A stretch of 64,000 bases of DNA from Sphingobium scionense. GTDB lineage: Bacteria; Pseudomonadota; Alphaproteobacteria; Sphingomonadales; Sphingomonadaceae. Below, piece by piece: positions 50,942 through 60,466 of this stretch. Numbering within the stretch: position 1 is the first letter of the stretch; each line of letters starts with the position of its first letter. The position numbers and the translations under genes are program-made. The notes under the pieces are model-generated. The model was not told the origin of the DNA and made no database searches. It saw only the letters and a program-made list of their open reading frames with translations. Location: NCBI RefSeq assembly GCF_014197035.1, contig NZ_JACIEU010000004.1, positions 62,001 through 126,000 on the forward strand, written 5' to 3'.

Positions 50942-53406
50942 GCCAGGACTCCTTGGGCCATCGCACGCACGGCGGCGGCACTTTCGGCGGCGCAGGCACG
51001 CTCCGCCAGGTCGATGCAGCGGTCCCTGTCGAGGGTGCGCACCACCGCCTTCAGCCGGGCGATGGCGGCCGGGGTGGCGGACAATTCGGTGATGCCCAGG
51101 CCGATCAGGATCGGCGCGGCGAGCGGATCGGAGGCAAGCCCCCCACAGACGCCGGCCCAGCGGCCATGGCGCTGCGCCCCGCGCCCGACCTCGCGGATCA
51201 AACGCAGCACGGCGGGATGCAGCGCATCGATCCGGTGCGACACCGCCGCGTTGCCGCGATCGACCGCCAGCGTATATTGGGTCAGGTCATTGGTGCCGAC
51301 CGACAGGAAATCGGCCTCAACCGCCAGCATGTCGGCCAGCATCGCCGCCGCCGGCGTCTCGATCATCACGCCCAGCGGCACGGGCGCATCGATGCCCAGC
51401 GCTGCCTTCTCCGTGTCCAGCATCGTCCTGACCGCGCGATAGTCGGACAGGTCCACGATCATCGGCAGCATGATGCGGCACTGATCCGCCGGCACGGCGC
51501 GCAGGATCGCGCGCAACTGCACCTGCATCAGGTCCGGCCGGGCGAGGCTGAGGCGCACGCCGCGCAGGCCCAGCGCCGGATTTTCCTCAGCCGCCATCGG
51601 CAGATAGGGCACCGGCTTGTCGCCGCCAATGTCGAGCGTGCGGACGATCAAGGGCCGTTCGCCCAATGTCGTTGCGATACCGGAATAGATTTCCCGTTGT
51701 TCGGCCTCGTCCGGCGCCTCGGCCCGCTCCAGGAACAGGAATTCGGTGCGCAGCAGGCCGCAGCCCTCCGCCCCGGCCGCCACGGCGGCGGCGGCATCGG
51801 CCTGCGATCCCAGATTGGCAAAAATCTCGATCCGGGTGCCGTCGGCCATGCGGCAATCGGCATGGGCCTGCGCCCGGTCGCGGCTGCGCTGTTCGCGTGC
51901 GGCGGCAATCCGTTCGCTGACCTCGGCCAAGCTTTTCACGCCCGGATCAGCATCGATCCGCGCTCCGTCCGCGTCGAGAATGACCGTGTGCCCCTCGGCG
52001 ATGGCCAGCACATCCCGCCCGGCGGCGGCCAGCATCGGGATGCCGGCCGACGCCGCGAGGATCGCGACATGGGAAGTGGGACCGCCGGCCGCCGTGCAGA
52101 TTCCGGCCAGACGGTCCCTATCGAGCGCCAGGAACTGCGAGGGGAGCAGATCCTCGGCGATCAATATGCTTTGAGGGGGCAGCACCGGCACCGCGCTGGC
52201 CTCTGTGCCGAGCAGCGCGGCGATCAACTGCCGCTCGATATCGATAAGGTCGGCGACACGTTCCATCAGCAGCGCATCGCCGGTCGCGCGGATCGCCTCG
52301 GCCGCCTGCGCCGTCGCCTGGCGCCAGGCAAAGGCGGCGCTGCGCCCGGCATCGATCTGATGCCCGGCCGCCTCGGCCAGTTCCGGGTCGGGCAGCAGCG
52401 CACGATGCGCCGCCGCGATCTCGGCCGCCAGGCCATGGCCCGCCGACAAGTCGGCATCGACCGCCGCCATTGCCCGCGCCAGCGCCGCATGTTCGACCGC
52501 CCCGCCCTGTCCGTCGCGCGGCACATCGACATCGGCGACGCGCAGTTGCACCACCTGCCCGATCGCCAGCCCCGGCGCGGCCATCACCGGGCCATGCTGC
52601 GGCACGACCGGCGCTGGCGCAGGATGATCGGCCTTCGCCTCCTCGCCCAGGCCCGCTGCGATCAGCGCGACCAGTGCCTCGACCGCTGCGCGGGCATCGC
52701 TGCCCTCGCCCCGGATGATGATCTCATCGCCGCAGCGCACACCCAGGCCAAGCAGCGCGACCGTGCTGCGCGCATTGGCGCTCTTGCCGTCCCGCACGAT
52801 CGACACCGGCGCGACGAAGGTGCGCAGCAGGGCCGCGATCCGCGCCGCCGGACGGGCATGGATGCCATGGGGTGCATCCACCCGCACGACCCGTTGATGG
52901 CTGTCACCTTCGCCGTCACCCTTGACCGCTGCAGGTGCCAAGGCCGTGATCCGCGCAACGCCGTCCTGCCAGCCGACGAGCCGATCGAGCAGCTCCAGCG
53001 ACAGCGCATAGCCCTCACCCGCCAACACCACCGGGGTGAGCAGCGCCTTCGCCCCCTCCGCCACGGCATCAAGATCGAAACCGATCAGCAAGTCTCCGAC
53101 CGCAACGACATCGCCCGGCTTCACTTTTGGCGCGAAACCCTTGCCGCCCAGCGTCACCGTCTCCAGCCCGACATGGATCAGCAGTTCCGCGCCATTGGCG
53201 AGGCGCAGCGAGACCGAATGGCCGGTCGGCGCCACCGTCAGCACGGTCGCGTCGGCCGGGGCGCGGACTTCGCCTTCGATCGGGTCGATGGCAAAGCCCT
53301 CACCCATCATCCGCTCGGCAAAGACCGGATCGGGCACGCTTTCGATCGGTGCCAGCCAGCCCGTCAGGGGCGCGCGCAACGTCACGCTGGCCATCATCCC
53401 GCTCAT
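50938..53406 (-). CDS. ptsP: PTS fusion EIIA-HPr-enzyme I
   Basis: An 822-residue protein joining all soluble phosphoryl carriers. EIIA-Glc-like domain (about 1-150) with His78 in LLIHVGLETV; HPr (about 163-250) with His183 in GIHARPAARIA; enzyme I (about 265-822) with His446 in GGPTSHVAILA and the PEP-binding C-terminal barrel ending with CGGLASDPLA. Phosphate runs from PEP through His446, His183 and His78 to Cys420 of the permease. The start at 53406 overlaps the hexosaminidase stop by 4 bases (ATGA). A dedicated, self-contained GlcNAc PTS of this form is known in Xanthomonas, Caulobacter and sphingomonads. Confidence 0.93.
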   Translation of the reverse strand: MSGMMASVTLRAPLTGWLAPIESVPDPVFAERMMGEGFAIDPIEGEVRAPADATVLTVAPTGHSVSLRLANGAELLIHVGLETVTLGGKGFAPKVKPGDVVAVGDLLIGFDLDAVAEGAKALLTPVVLAGEGYALSLELLDRLVGWQDGVARITALAPAAVKGDGEGDSHQRVVRVDAPHGIHARPAARIAALLRTFVAPVSIVRDGKSANARSTVALLGLGVRCGDEIIIRGEGSDARAAVEALVALIAAGLGEEAKADHPAPAPVVPQHGPVMAAPGLAIGQVVQLRVADVDVPRDGQGGAVEHAALARAMAAVDADLSAGHGLAAEIAAAHRALLPDPELAEAAGHQIDAGRSAAFAWRQATAQAAEAIRATGDALLMERVADLIDIERQLIAALLGTEASAVPVLPPQSILIAEDLLPSQFLALDRDRLAGICTAAGGPTSHVAILAASAGIPMLAAAGRDVLAIAEGHTVILDADGARIDADPGVKSLAEVSERIAAAREQRSRDRAQAHADCRMADGTRIEIFANLGSQADAAAAVAAGAEGCGLLRTEFLFLERAEAPDEAEQREIYSGIATTLGERPLIVRTLDIGGDKPVPYLPMAAEENPALGLRGVRLSLARPDLMQVQLRAILRAVPADQCRIMLPMIVDLSDYRAVRTMLDTEKAALGIDAPVPLGVMIETPAAAMLADMLAVEADFLSVGTNDLTQYTLAVDRGNAAVSHRIDALHPAVLRLIREVGRGAQRHGRWAGVCGGLASDPLAAPILIGLGITELSATPAAIARLKAVVRTLDRDRCIDLAERACAAESAAAVRAMAQGVLA

Positions 53407-55679
53407 GGGATCAGTTCCACCTGCTTGATCGCCCATAGGGGCTCAACATCCTTCGCCGTATAGGTGATGCACAATGTTTCCCTGCCGCTGCGCGGCGCGA
53501 TCGGCGCGACCAGGCGGGTCACTTCCGGATTGCCGACCGCCGGCGCCAGCGGCAGCACGGCGATGCGCTCGCCCTCGCAACTGCCGGCGCGCACTTCAAC
53601 TTCGCCCGCCGGGGTCGCCGGAGAGCGGAAATGGATAGCGTCGCGATCCTTGCCGATCTGGAAATTGAACGGCAACTGGCCGACATCGATGGCGATCTTC
53701 GACGCGCCACCGAGCGGGGCGTCGGCATAGAGCCAGCAGGGATCAAGGATATCGGTCAGGAAATGCGCCCGCTCGCCCTGCGCCGGCGCATCATCCTCCA
53801 ACGAGAGCACCACCTTGTTGGCGCAGCTCGCCAATTGCTCATCAGTGCGGCGGCGCAGGAAGGAAGCGTCCAGGCCAATGTCGATCGCGCCGGACATCAT
53901 CCCGCCGCGCCAGGCGGTGCCGGCGCGCAGCCGGGTACCCACCGGCAGGCTGAGGCCGCCCTTGTAGACCGGCGCGCGCGGCGTCACAGCGCTGCCGTCC
54001 AGCGTATAATGGATCGAAAAGCCCGACTGGCTTTCCAGCGTCACCCGCGCCGCCTTGTCGCCCGGCGCATAGTCGGTCTTTGCCGTCACCGTCAGCGCGC
54101 TGATCGCGGGCTTGAGGCCCAGCGTCCCCATGCGCGCCATCTGCGGCACCAACCGGTCCATGAAGCCGGCGAAATCATGGCTTGCGACCGGCGACCAGCC
54201 GATTTCGGCGACGGCGCTGCCGCGCGGGAATTGCTGCCATTGGGCGCGTTCCTCGGTGCGAACATGTTCGGTGAAGAGATTGCCCTGCAGCCCCAACATA
54301 TGCTGCTGCTCGGCGGCACTCAGTCCTCCGGGCTCGGGATTGAAGTCATAGACGCGGCGCAGGTCCGACAGATGGCCACGCCCCGGCGGTTCCAGCGGCC
54401 CGAAGCCCTGGCGATTGTCGAAATAGAGGATCGGCGCCGGGCTCAATATCGCGTCATGGCCGGACTTGGCGGCGGTCACCGCCCCCTCGATCCCGCGCCA
54501 GGAGGTGATGGTGGCGTGGGGCGAAGCGCCGCCTTCCAATATCTCGTCCCAGCCGATCGGCTTGCGGCCATGTTTCGTCAGGAAATCGTCGATGCGGTGC
54601 ATGAACCAGCCCTGCATCGCATCTTCACTGCTGATGCCCAGCGCCTTCATCTTCGCCTGCATCGTCGGCGAGGATTTCCACTGGTCCTTCACCGCCTCGT
54701 CGCCGCCGATATGGATATAGGGCGACGGAAACAGCGCCATCACGTCGGTCAGTACATCTTCGAGGAAGCTGAAGGTCGCATCATCGGCATTGTAGAGCCA
54801 GGGGAAGACGCCCCAGTCGGACTCCGTGCCCGGCGGGATCGGCACGCCCATGCCCAGCGCGGGATAGGCGCGGATCGCCGCCAGCGCATGGCCGGGCATC
54901 TCGATTTCCGGCACGATCATGACGCCGCGCGCGGCGGCATAGGCGACGATCTCGCGGATTTCGGCCTGGGTGTAGAAGCCGCCAACCTTGGGCAGCGGTG
55001 GCGCGCCGGGCGCTCCGGCGGGCACGCGCCAGGCAGAGACTTCCGTGAGGCGCGGATATCTGGGGATCTCGATGCGCCAGCCCTGGTCATCGACCAGATG
55101 CCAGTGCAGCCGGTTGAGCTTGTTGACCGCCATCCAGTCGATCAGCTGACGGACATAGGCGGGCGACTGGAAATGGCGGGCGCTGTCGAGCATCAGCCCG
55201 CGCCACTGGAAGCGCGGCGCGTCGGCAATCTGCATCGCCGCGACCGATACCGGGCCGGCCGCCTGATCCTGCGTCATCGCCTGCCACAGCGTCACCGCGC
55301 CGTAGAGCAGGCCAGCATCGTCGACAGCGGCGATTACTGCGCCCTTGTCCGTCACGTCCAATATGTAGGATTCAGCCGCGCCAGTCTTCGCACGACGGAA
55401 TGATATGGCATCGCCGCCATCATCGCCCGTCTCGATCCGGGGACGAAAGCCCCGGCTGCGCGCGACCAGGTCGGCGAACCGCTCGGCCGCGTTACGGGCC
55501 GCGGCATCACCGGCAGGCACCCGGACCGGGGTAACGGATGTAATCTGGAAACTGCCCTGTCCCTCGCGCATCTGCGCGGGCACCGGCAACAGGCGGGGCA
55601 GTTCGGCGATGGCCGGGGGGGTGGCGATGCCGGACAGCATCAGCGACGCAAGCAGCGTCAGGCGGCGGGCACGGATCAC
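53403..55679 (-). CDS. GH20 beta-N-acetylhexosaminidase
   Basis: A 758-residue exported enzyme releasing terminal GlcNAc (or GalNAc) from oligosaccharides. Signal IRARRLTLLASLMLSGIATPPAIA. Then an alpha/beta N-terminal domain, and the GH20 barrel with the substrate-assisted catalytic pair Asp327-Glu328 in IHIGGDEAVKDQW; WRGLMLDSARHFQS and NRLHWHLVDDQGWRIEI are classic. The C-terminus adds a chitobiase-like domain. The GTG at 55679 with GGGAG upstream puts the signal at the N-terminus; the longer frame to 55781 would bury it. It feeds the PTS downstream. Confidence 0.93.
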   Translation of the reverse strand: MIRARRLTLLASLMLSGIATPPAIAELPRLLPVPAQMREGQGSFQITSVTPVRVPAGDAAARNAAERFADLVARSRGFRPRIETGDDGGDAISFRRAKTGAAESYILDVTDKGAVIAAVDDAGLLYGAVTLWQAMTQDQAAGPVSVAAMQIADAPRFQWRGLMLDSARHFQSPAYVRQLIDWMAVNKLNRLHWHLVDDQGWRIEIPRYPRLTEVSAWRVPAGAPGAPPLPKVGGFYTQAEIREIVAYAAARGVMIVPEIEMPGHALAAIRAYPALGMGVPIPPGTESDWGVFPWLYNADDATFSFLEDVLTDVMALFPSPYIHIGGDEAVKDQWKSSPTMQAKMKALGISSEDAMQGWFMHRIDDFLTKHGRKPIGWDEILEGGASPHATITSWRGIEGAVTAAKSGHDAILSPAPILYFDNRQGFGPLEPPGRGHLSDLRRVYDFNPEPGGLSAAEQQHMLGLQGNLFTEHVRTEERAQWQQFPRGSAVAEIGWSPVASHDFAGFMDRLVPQMARMGTLGLKPAISALTVTAKTDYAPGDKAARVTLESQSGFSIHYTLDGSAVTPRAPVYKGGLSLPVGTRLRAGTAWRGGMMSGAIDIGLDASFLRRRTDEQLASCANKVVLSLEDDAPAQGERAHFLTDILDPCWLYADAPLGGASKIAIDVGQLPFNFQIGKDRDAIHFRSPATPAGEVEVRAGSCEGERIAVLPLAPAVGNPEVTRLVAPIAPRSGRETLCITYTAKDVEPLWAIKQVELIP

Positions 55680-55809
55680 GAAACAGGCTCCCGAAAATAG
55701 CGTGCCCCTGCCACGCCGCGCAGGTGCGACAAGGGACGTGCGGCGGGCGGACGCTGTTGCGTTCCGTCCCGCCGTCTTCAAGTCATGCGCCTTCTGACAG
55801 GCGAGGCAA

Positions 55810-58470
55810 TCAATAGTTGAAGTTCACCGTCGCCAGGAACTTGCGGCCCGAGCGATAGACGCCGCGCGGCAGTGCCGTGGTGTTGGCATAGGCATAATAT
55901 TCCGCGTCGGTCAGGTTCATGCCCGACAGGGTGATGCCGATCTGCGGCGTGACATTATAGGTCGCCGATACATCCAGATTGTCGGAGTCCCGCACGAACA
56001 TATTGTCGCCACGGTCGATGCCGGTGAAATATTTCGACCGCCAGGTGTAAGTGGCGCGCAGCGCGACCGGGCCGCTTTCGAAGAAGGGGCTGATGCTGGC
56101 CTGATGCTTGGAATTATAGGGCAGCGCCTGGCCGCCTTCACCCGAACCGTCGGAATAGGTATAGTTGGCCAAGATACCGAAGCCATAGGGCAGGTTCTGC
56201 TGATAGGCGACGGCAAAGCCCTTCACCTCGGCCGAACCGGCATTGTAGGGACGGCTGATCTGATAGGTCGTCACCCGGCCCTGCGACTGGTTGAAATAGC
56301 TCTCGGGCGCCGTCTTCTGCAGGATATAGTTGCTGATATCCTTGTAGAAGACTTCCGCCGACAGGATCGATCCCTGCTTGAAATACCATTCGACCGAGGC
56401 GTTGAGATTGCCCGACGTATAGGGTTTCAGATTGGGGTTGCCGCCACCGCCGGTGAGGACCGTGTCCGACAGCCAGAAATAATTGGTCATGTCGGCATAG
56501 TTAGGCCGCGACATCACCTTGGCGGCGGAGAAGCGGACGATCAGATCCTGCTGCGCGGTCCAGGCGATGTTCGCGCTGGGCAGCCAATTGTCATAGCTGC
56601 GCTTGGTCGTCTGCCAGGTCCAGTCGGCCGCGCTGTTGCAAGGCGCACCAGCGTTGCAGACATAGCCGGCGCTGTCGGTCTTGGTGTTCACATAGCGCAC
56701 GCCGAAATTGCCGCGCAGCGTGCCGGTGTCGAAATTGGCCTGGGCATAGACCGCGTTGATATCTTCCTGGATGTTCCAGTTGCCGGCAGTGAACTCGGCC
56801 GCCGCGAAGATCGACGGTGTCGGCAGCGTCTGGCCTTCCAGATAGTCGACCATCGACGGGCCGCTGATGATGAAGCGGTCGGTCATCTGGTCGTTCACGC
56901 CGCTGAAGCCGCGCAGATAATTGCCCGCGACCGTCTTGGGATCGAACTGCGCCGCCGCGACGCCCAGACCATTGAGCGCGATGCCCGCATAGCGCTGGCC
57001 GGTCTCATGATGGCGATATTTGTAGCCGATCTGGATGCGCTTCAACGCACCATCGAAATCGAAGCCGAGGTCGGCCTGGCCGTAACGCTCCTGGTCGCTG
57101 GTCGGCTTGGAGACCGTGTTGCCGCTCCAGCCCGGATCGGTCACAAAGGCATTGGGATTGCCCTGAACGTCGGTGGCATAGGTCAGCGAGCCGGGCGACT
57201 TGGGCGCGCCGCCGATATTCACGGTATAATCCGCCCAGTTCAGGAATTCGAGGAAGACCTGGCGCTTGGTGCCACCGTCCGCGTCCGACAGGCCGCCTTC
57301 GACCGTCAGATCCCAGGTGCCGCCGTCCCAGCGCGCCTTGCCGCGATAGGTGTCCGACTTCATCTCCGCCTCGCGATACTGGACGTCCAGCACCGACAGC
57401 GCATTCTTGAAGGTCGCGCTGGTGACGATGCCGTTATTGACTTCCAGGCCCGTCAGCGCGCCCAGACTGTTCCAGGTATTGCCCTGGAAGGCATACATGG
57501 ACTGGTTGAGGTTGTTGTAGGTGGCGTCGATCTTGAGCCAACTGGCCTCCAGCGTCAGTTCGTCGACCGGCTTCCACTGGGCGGTGGCCGAATAGGTCAG
57601 GCGCTCGCGGCCCTGCTCGAAATAGGAGGTACCAAAGGCGTTGGGGCTGATCGCATCGAGATTGTTGCTCAGCGTGGTGGCGCATTCGCCGACGCAGCCA
57701 TTGTCGCGCGAGTCCACTGGATTGTCGGCGTTTCCACCGGCCCACTGGTCAGCCTTCATCGTGCCATAGGTTTCGACGCCGTCGCGGCGCAGCCGGTCCT
57801 TGGCGCGCTGGAACGAGGCGAGGATACCGAACGTGCCTTCCTCATTATGCCAGCTCACCAACGCCGATCCCTGAATATCGCCCTTTTTCGAGCGATCATT
57901 GTAGAGATAGCCAAGCTGGCCAGCCATGGTGAAGGGCTTCAGCTCCAGCGGCTTGCGGGTCACGACATTGACCGTGCCGCCGATCGACCCTTCGTCAATG
58001 CGCGGTTCGGGCGACTTGTAGACGTCGACCCGGCCGACCAGTTGCGGCGCCAGCAGCGCATAGTTGAAGGTGCGACCCGGCGAGTCGAGGATGAACCAGT
58101 CGGCCGATGCTACGGTCTGGCCGTCCAGCAGGGTGCGGTTGAGCGCCGGATCGGTGCCCAGGATCGACACCTTTTCGCCCTGGCCGAACTGGCGGTCGAC
58201 GGTGACGCCCGGCACCAGCGTCAGCGCTTCGGCGACATTGGTATTGGGGAATTTTCCGACATCTTCAGCGGAAATGCTGTCGACGATCGCGTCGGCGTTC
58301 CGCTTGACGTCGATCGCCTTGGCGAGCGAGGCGCGATAGCCGGTGACGACGATATCGCTGGCATTTGCATCGGCGTCCGGCGCGGAAGCATCGCTTCCCT
58401 GCGCATGCGCGGCACCCGAAAACAGCGCGATGGCGCTGGCGGTGCCGACCAGAAAAGTCCGAATCCCCAT
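55810..58470 (-). CDS. TonB-dependent receptor for N-acetylglucosamine/chitooligosaccharides
   Basis: An 886-residue receptor: signal MGIRTFLVGTASAIALFSGAAHA, TonB-box region SDIVVTGYRASLAKAIDVKR, plug motifs VGKFPNTNVAEALTLVPGVTVDR and EGSIGGTVNVVTRKPLEL, barrel ending FLATVNFNY. The plug belongs to the carbohydrate class of sphingomonads and Caulobacter. It is the first gene of the minus-strand nag set, divergent from the GntR gene, with a shared repeat motif 43 bases before its start, so GlcNAc oligomers are the likely ligand. Confidence 0.9.
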   Translation of the reverse strand: MGIRTFLVGTASAIALFSGAAHAQGSDASAPDADANASDIVVTGYRASLAKAIDVKRNADAIVDSISAEDVGKFPNTNVAEALTLVPGVTVDRQFGQGEKVSILGTDPALNRTLLDGQTVASADWFILDSPGRTFNYALLAPQLVGRVDVYKSPEPRIDEGSIGGTVNVVTRKPLELKPFTMAGQLGYLYNDRSKKGDIQGSALVSWHNEEGTFGILASFQRAKDRLRRDGVETYGTMKADQWAGGNADNPVDSRDNGCVGECATTLSNNLDAISPNAFGTSYFEQGRERLTYSATAQWKPVDELTLEASWLKIDATYNNLNQSMYAFQGNTWNSLGALTGLEVNNGIVTSATFKNALSVLDVQYREAEMKSDTYRGKARWDGGTWDLTVEGGLSDADGGTKRQVFLEFLNWADYTVNIGGAPKSPGSLTYATDVQGNPNAFVTDPGWSGNTVSKPTSDQERYGQADLGFDFDGALKRIQIGYKYRHHETGQRYAGIALNGLGVAAAQFDPKTVAGNYLRGFSGVNDQMTDRFIISGPSMVDYLEGQTLPTPSIFAAAEFTAGNWNIQEDINAVYAQANFDTGTLRGNFGVRYVNTKTDSAGYVCNAGAPCNSAADWTWQTTKRSYDNWLPSANIAWTAQQDLIVRFSAAKVMSRPNYADMTNYFWLSDTVLTGGGGNPNLKPYTSGNLNASVEWYFKQGSILSAEVFYKDISNYILQKTAPESYFNQSQGRVTTYQISRPYNAGSAEVKGFAVAYQQNLPYGFGILANYTYSDGSGEGGQALPYNSKHQASISPFFESGPVALRATYTWRSKYFTGIDRGDNMFVRDSDNLDVSATYNVTPQIGITLSGMNLTDAEYYAYANTTALPRGVYRSGRKFLATVNFNY

Positions 58471-58513
58471 ATCTCACCCCTTATTTATATTTGATGCATG
58501 GCATAAATTGGGC

Positions 58514-58530
58514 GGACCAACTGCATACCA
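58514..58530 (-). promoter_or_regulatory. Nag-type regulator motif, copy facing the receptor gene
   Basis: On the minus strand the 17-mer TGGTATGCAGTTGGTCC lies 43 bases before the receptor ATG. It matches the copy at 58618 in 13 of 17 positions. A further half-site TGGTCT lies just upstream (58537-58542, minus strand), giving TGGT cores about 11-12 bases apart. Confidence 0.6.
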
Positions 58531-58617
58531 ATAAGCAGACCATCCGCCGAAGTCATATCGCCGTCAAGAGGGATATTTTCAAAATTGTGACGGTGTTTGA
58601 AATTTTTCACTGGCATA

Positions 58618-58634
58618 TGGTATTTAATTGGTCT
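58618..58634 (+). promoter_or_regulatory. Nag-type regulator motif, copy facing the GntR gene
   Basis: TGGTATTTAATTGGTCT lies 36 bases before the ATG of the GntR regulator, in mirror orientation to the copy at 58514. Two TGGT cores are spaced 11 bases apart, about one helical turn, suitable for a dimeric GntR protein. Confidence 0.6.
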
Positions 58635-58670
58635 TAGTGTGCAAACAACACAGATGCTGGTGGAGACGAG

Positions 58671-59414
58671 ATGCCGCTGCTTGCCGAACAGATTGGACCG
58701 CTCGACGCGCTGGGCGGTGGCCCGCTCTATCGCCGGCTCGAAGACGCGCTGCGCGAAGCGCTGCGCACCCAGCGACTGAAACCCAATGAAGCGCTGCCGC
58801 CCGAACGCGACCTGGCATCGGAACTTTCGGTGTCCCGCATCACCCTGCGCAAGGCACTGGATTCCCTGGTCGAGGAAGGACTGCTGGTGCGCAAACAGGG
58901 CGCCGGCACCTTCGTCGCCAACCGGGTCGAGAAGCAGTTCGCCAAACTCTCCTCCTTTTCCGAGGATATGGCCGCGCGCGGCCGCACCGTGCGCAGCGAG
59001 TGGCTAGGCCGCAGCGTCGGCGCGGTGACGCCCGACGACGCGCTGACGCTGGGCCTCAGCCCCGGCGCGGCCGTCTACCGCTTCAACCGCATCCGCTATG
59101 CCGACGATGTCGCTATGGCGCTCGAATATTCGACCATTCCCGGCTTCGGCCTCGACGGTGTCGATGTCGTCGGCGCCTCGCTCTATGCCGCCCTGGAAGC
59201 CGCCGGCAACCGCCCGGTCCGCGCCCTCCAGCGCCTGCGCGCCGTCCTGTTCAACCCCGAACAGGCCAAGCTGCTCGGGATCGAGGCAGGGGCGCCCGGC
59301 CTCTATATCGAACGGCGCGGCTTCCTGGACGATGGCCGCGTCATCGAAGCGACGCAAAGCTGGTACAGGGGCGATGCCTATGACTTCGTTGCCGAACTCG
59401 ACATGCGCGCCTGA
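58671..59414 (+). CDS. nagR: GntR/UTRA regulator of N-acetylglucosamine genes
   Basis: A 247-residue regulator. N-terminal winged helix (about 18-85; ALPPERDLASELSVSRITLRKALDSLVEEGLLVRKQGAGTFVANR) and C-terminal UTRA domain (about 105-243; YRFNRIRYADDVAMALEYSTIPG), the sugar-phosphate sensing type of NagQ/NagR/DasR. It probably binds GlcNAc-6-P or GlcN-6-P and controls both divergent units through the repeated 17-bp motif. The deaminase gene starts 8 bases after its stop. Confidence 0.9.
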   Translation: MPLLAEQIGPLDALGGGPLYRRLEDALREALRTQRLKPNEALPPERDLASELSVSRITLRKALDSLVEEGLLVRKQGAGTFVANRVEKQFAKLSSFSEDMAARGRTVRSEWLGRSVGAVTPDDALTLGLSPGAAVYRFNRIRYADDVAMALEYSTIPGFGLDGVDVVGASLYAALEAAGNRPVRALQRLRAVLFNPEQAKLLGIEAGAPGLYIERRGFLDDGRVIEATQSWYRGDAYDFVAELDMRA

Positions 59415-59422
59415 CCGAAAAG

Positions 59423-60466
59423 ATGCCTGACACGATGCTCAATCCGCAAGATACCCTGATGTTCGCCGAGGCCGCAGAGGCCGGCGCCGTCATCGCCCGC
59501 CAGTTCGCCGCCAACGCCGAAACGGTCAAGGCGCTGGCCGCCAGCCTCCGCGCAAATCCGCCGCGCGGCATCGTCACCTGTGCCCGCGGCAGTTCCGACC
59601 ATGCGGCGACCTTCGCCAAATATCTGTTCGAAACGCGCCTGGGCCTGCTGACCACCTCGGCCGCGCCCTCGATCGCCTCAGTCTATGGCACGACTCCTGC
59701 GCTCGCCGACATGCTGGCCATCGCCATCTCGCAGTCGGGCAAGAGCCCCGACATCCTGGCCACGGTCGATGCTGCCAAAAGCGCGGGTGCAAGGACCGTC
59801 GCGATGGTCAATGTCGCCGACTCGCCGCTCGCCGGCCAGGTCGATACGCTGCTGCCGCTTCATGCCGGGCCGGAACGCAGTGTCGCCGCCACCAAATCCT
59901 ACATCGCCTCGATCGCCAGCCTGCTGAACCTTGCCGCACACTGGAGCGAGGATACAGAATTGCTGGCGGCGCTGGAGACTGCCCCTGCCCTGCTCGCCCA
60001 GGCCTGGGTCTGCGACTGGACGCCGCTCGTCGAACAGCTCGCAACGGCGCGCGGCCTTTACGTCATCGGCCGCGGCATCGGCTTCGGCATCGCGCAGGAA
60101 GCCGCGCTCAAATTCAAGGAAACCAGTGGCCTCCACGCCGAAGCGTTCAGCGCGGCCGAGGTCAAGCATGGCCCGATGGCGCTGGTCGGCCCCGACTTCC
60201 CGCTGCTGGTTTTCCGCCAGGCGGACGAGACTGCCGAAAGCGTCGATGAGCTGGTGCGCGAGGTCGTTGCGCGCGGCGGCCAGGTGCTGATCGCTGGCGA
60301 GGCCGTAGATGGCGCCATCCACCTGCCGGTTCCTGCCGCCCATCCGGCGATCGAACCGATGTTGCAGGTCCAGGCCTTCTACCGCGCGGTCAACGCGCTG
60401 TCGGTCCGGCGAGGCTTCAACCCGGACCAGCCCCCGCACCTTGCCAAGGTGACGGAGACCCTCTGA
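59423..60466 (+). CDS. nagB: SIS-domain glucosamine-6-phosphate deaminase (NagB-II)
   Basis: A 347-residue protein with two SIS domains like the isomerase half of GlmS but without the glutaminase domain: GIVTCARGSSDHAATFAKYL, AISQSGKSPDILATV, VAATKSYIASIASLLNLA, YVIGRGIGFGIAQEAALKFKETSGLHAEAF and the C-terminal NPDQPPHLAKVTETL. NagB-II enzymes convert glucosamine-6-P to fructose-6-P and ammonia, replacing classic NagB. The stop overlaps the nagA ATG by one base (TGATG). An AgaS-like role on galactosamine is possible but less likely here. Confidence 0.88.
   Translation: MPDTMLNPQDTLMFAEAAEAGAVIARQFAANAETVKALAASLRANPPRGIVTCARGSSDHAATFAKYLFETRLGLLTTSAAPSIASVYGTTPALADMLAIAISQSGKSPDILATVDAAKSAGARTVAMVNVADSPLAGQVDTLLPLHAGPERSVAATKSYIASIASLLNLAAHWSEDTELLAALETAPALLAQAWVCDWTPLVEQLATARGLYVIGRGIGFGIAQEAALKFKETSGLHAEAFSAAEVKHGPMALVGPDFPLLVFRQADETAESVDELVREVVARGGQVLIAGEAVDGAIHLPVPAAHPAIEPMLQVQAFYRAVNALSVRRGFNPDQPPHLAKVTETL

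Noticed and set aside
50665..53463. 932-codon plus-strand frame opposite the PTS fusion gene
   Set aside because: Antisense shadow of EIIA-HPr-EI, whose catalytic residues are all present on the other strand.
56104..58494. 796-codon plus-strand frame opposite the nag receptor
   Set aside because: Antisense shadow of a TonB receptor with signal, plug and terminal Tyr.
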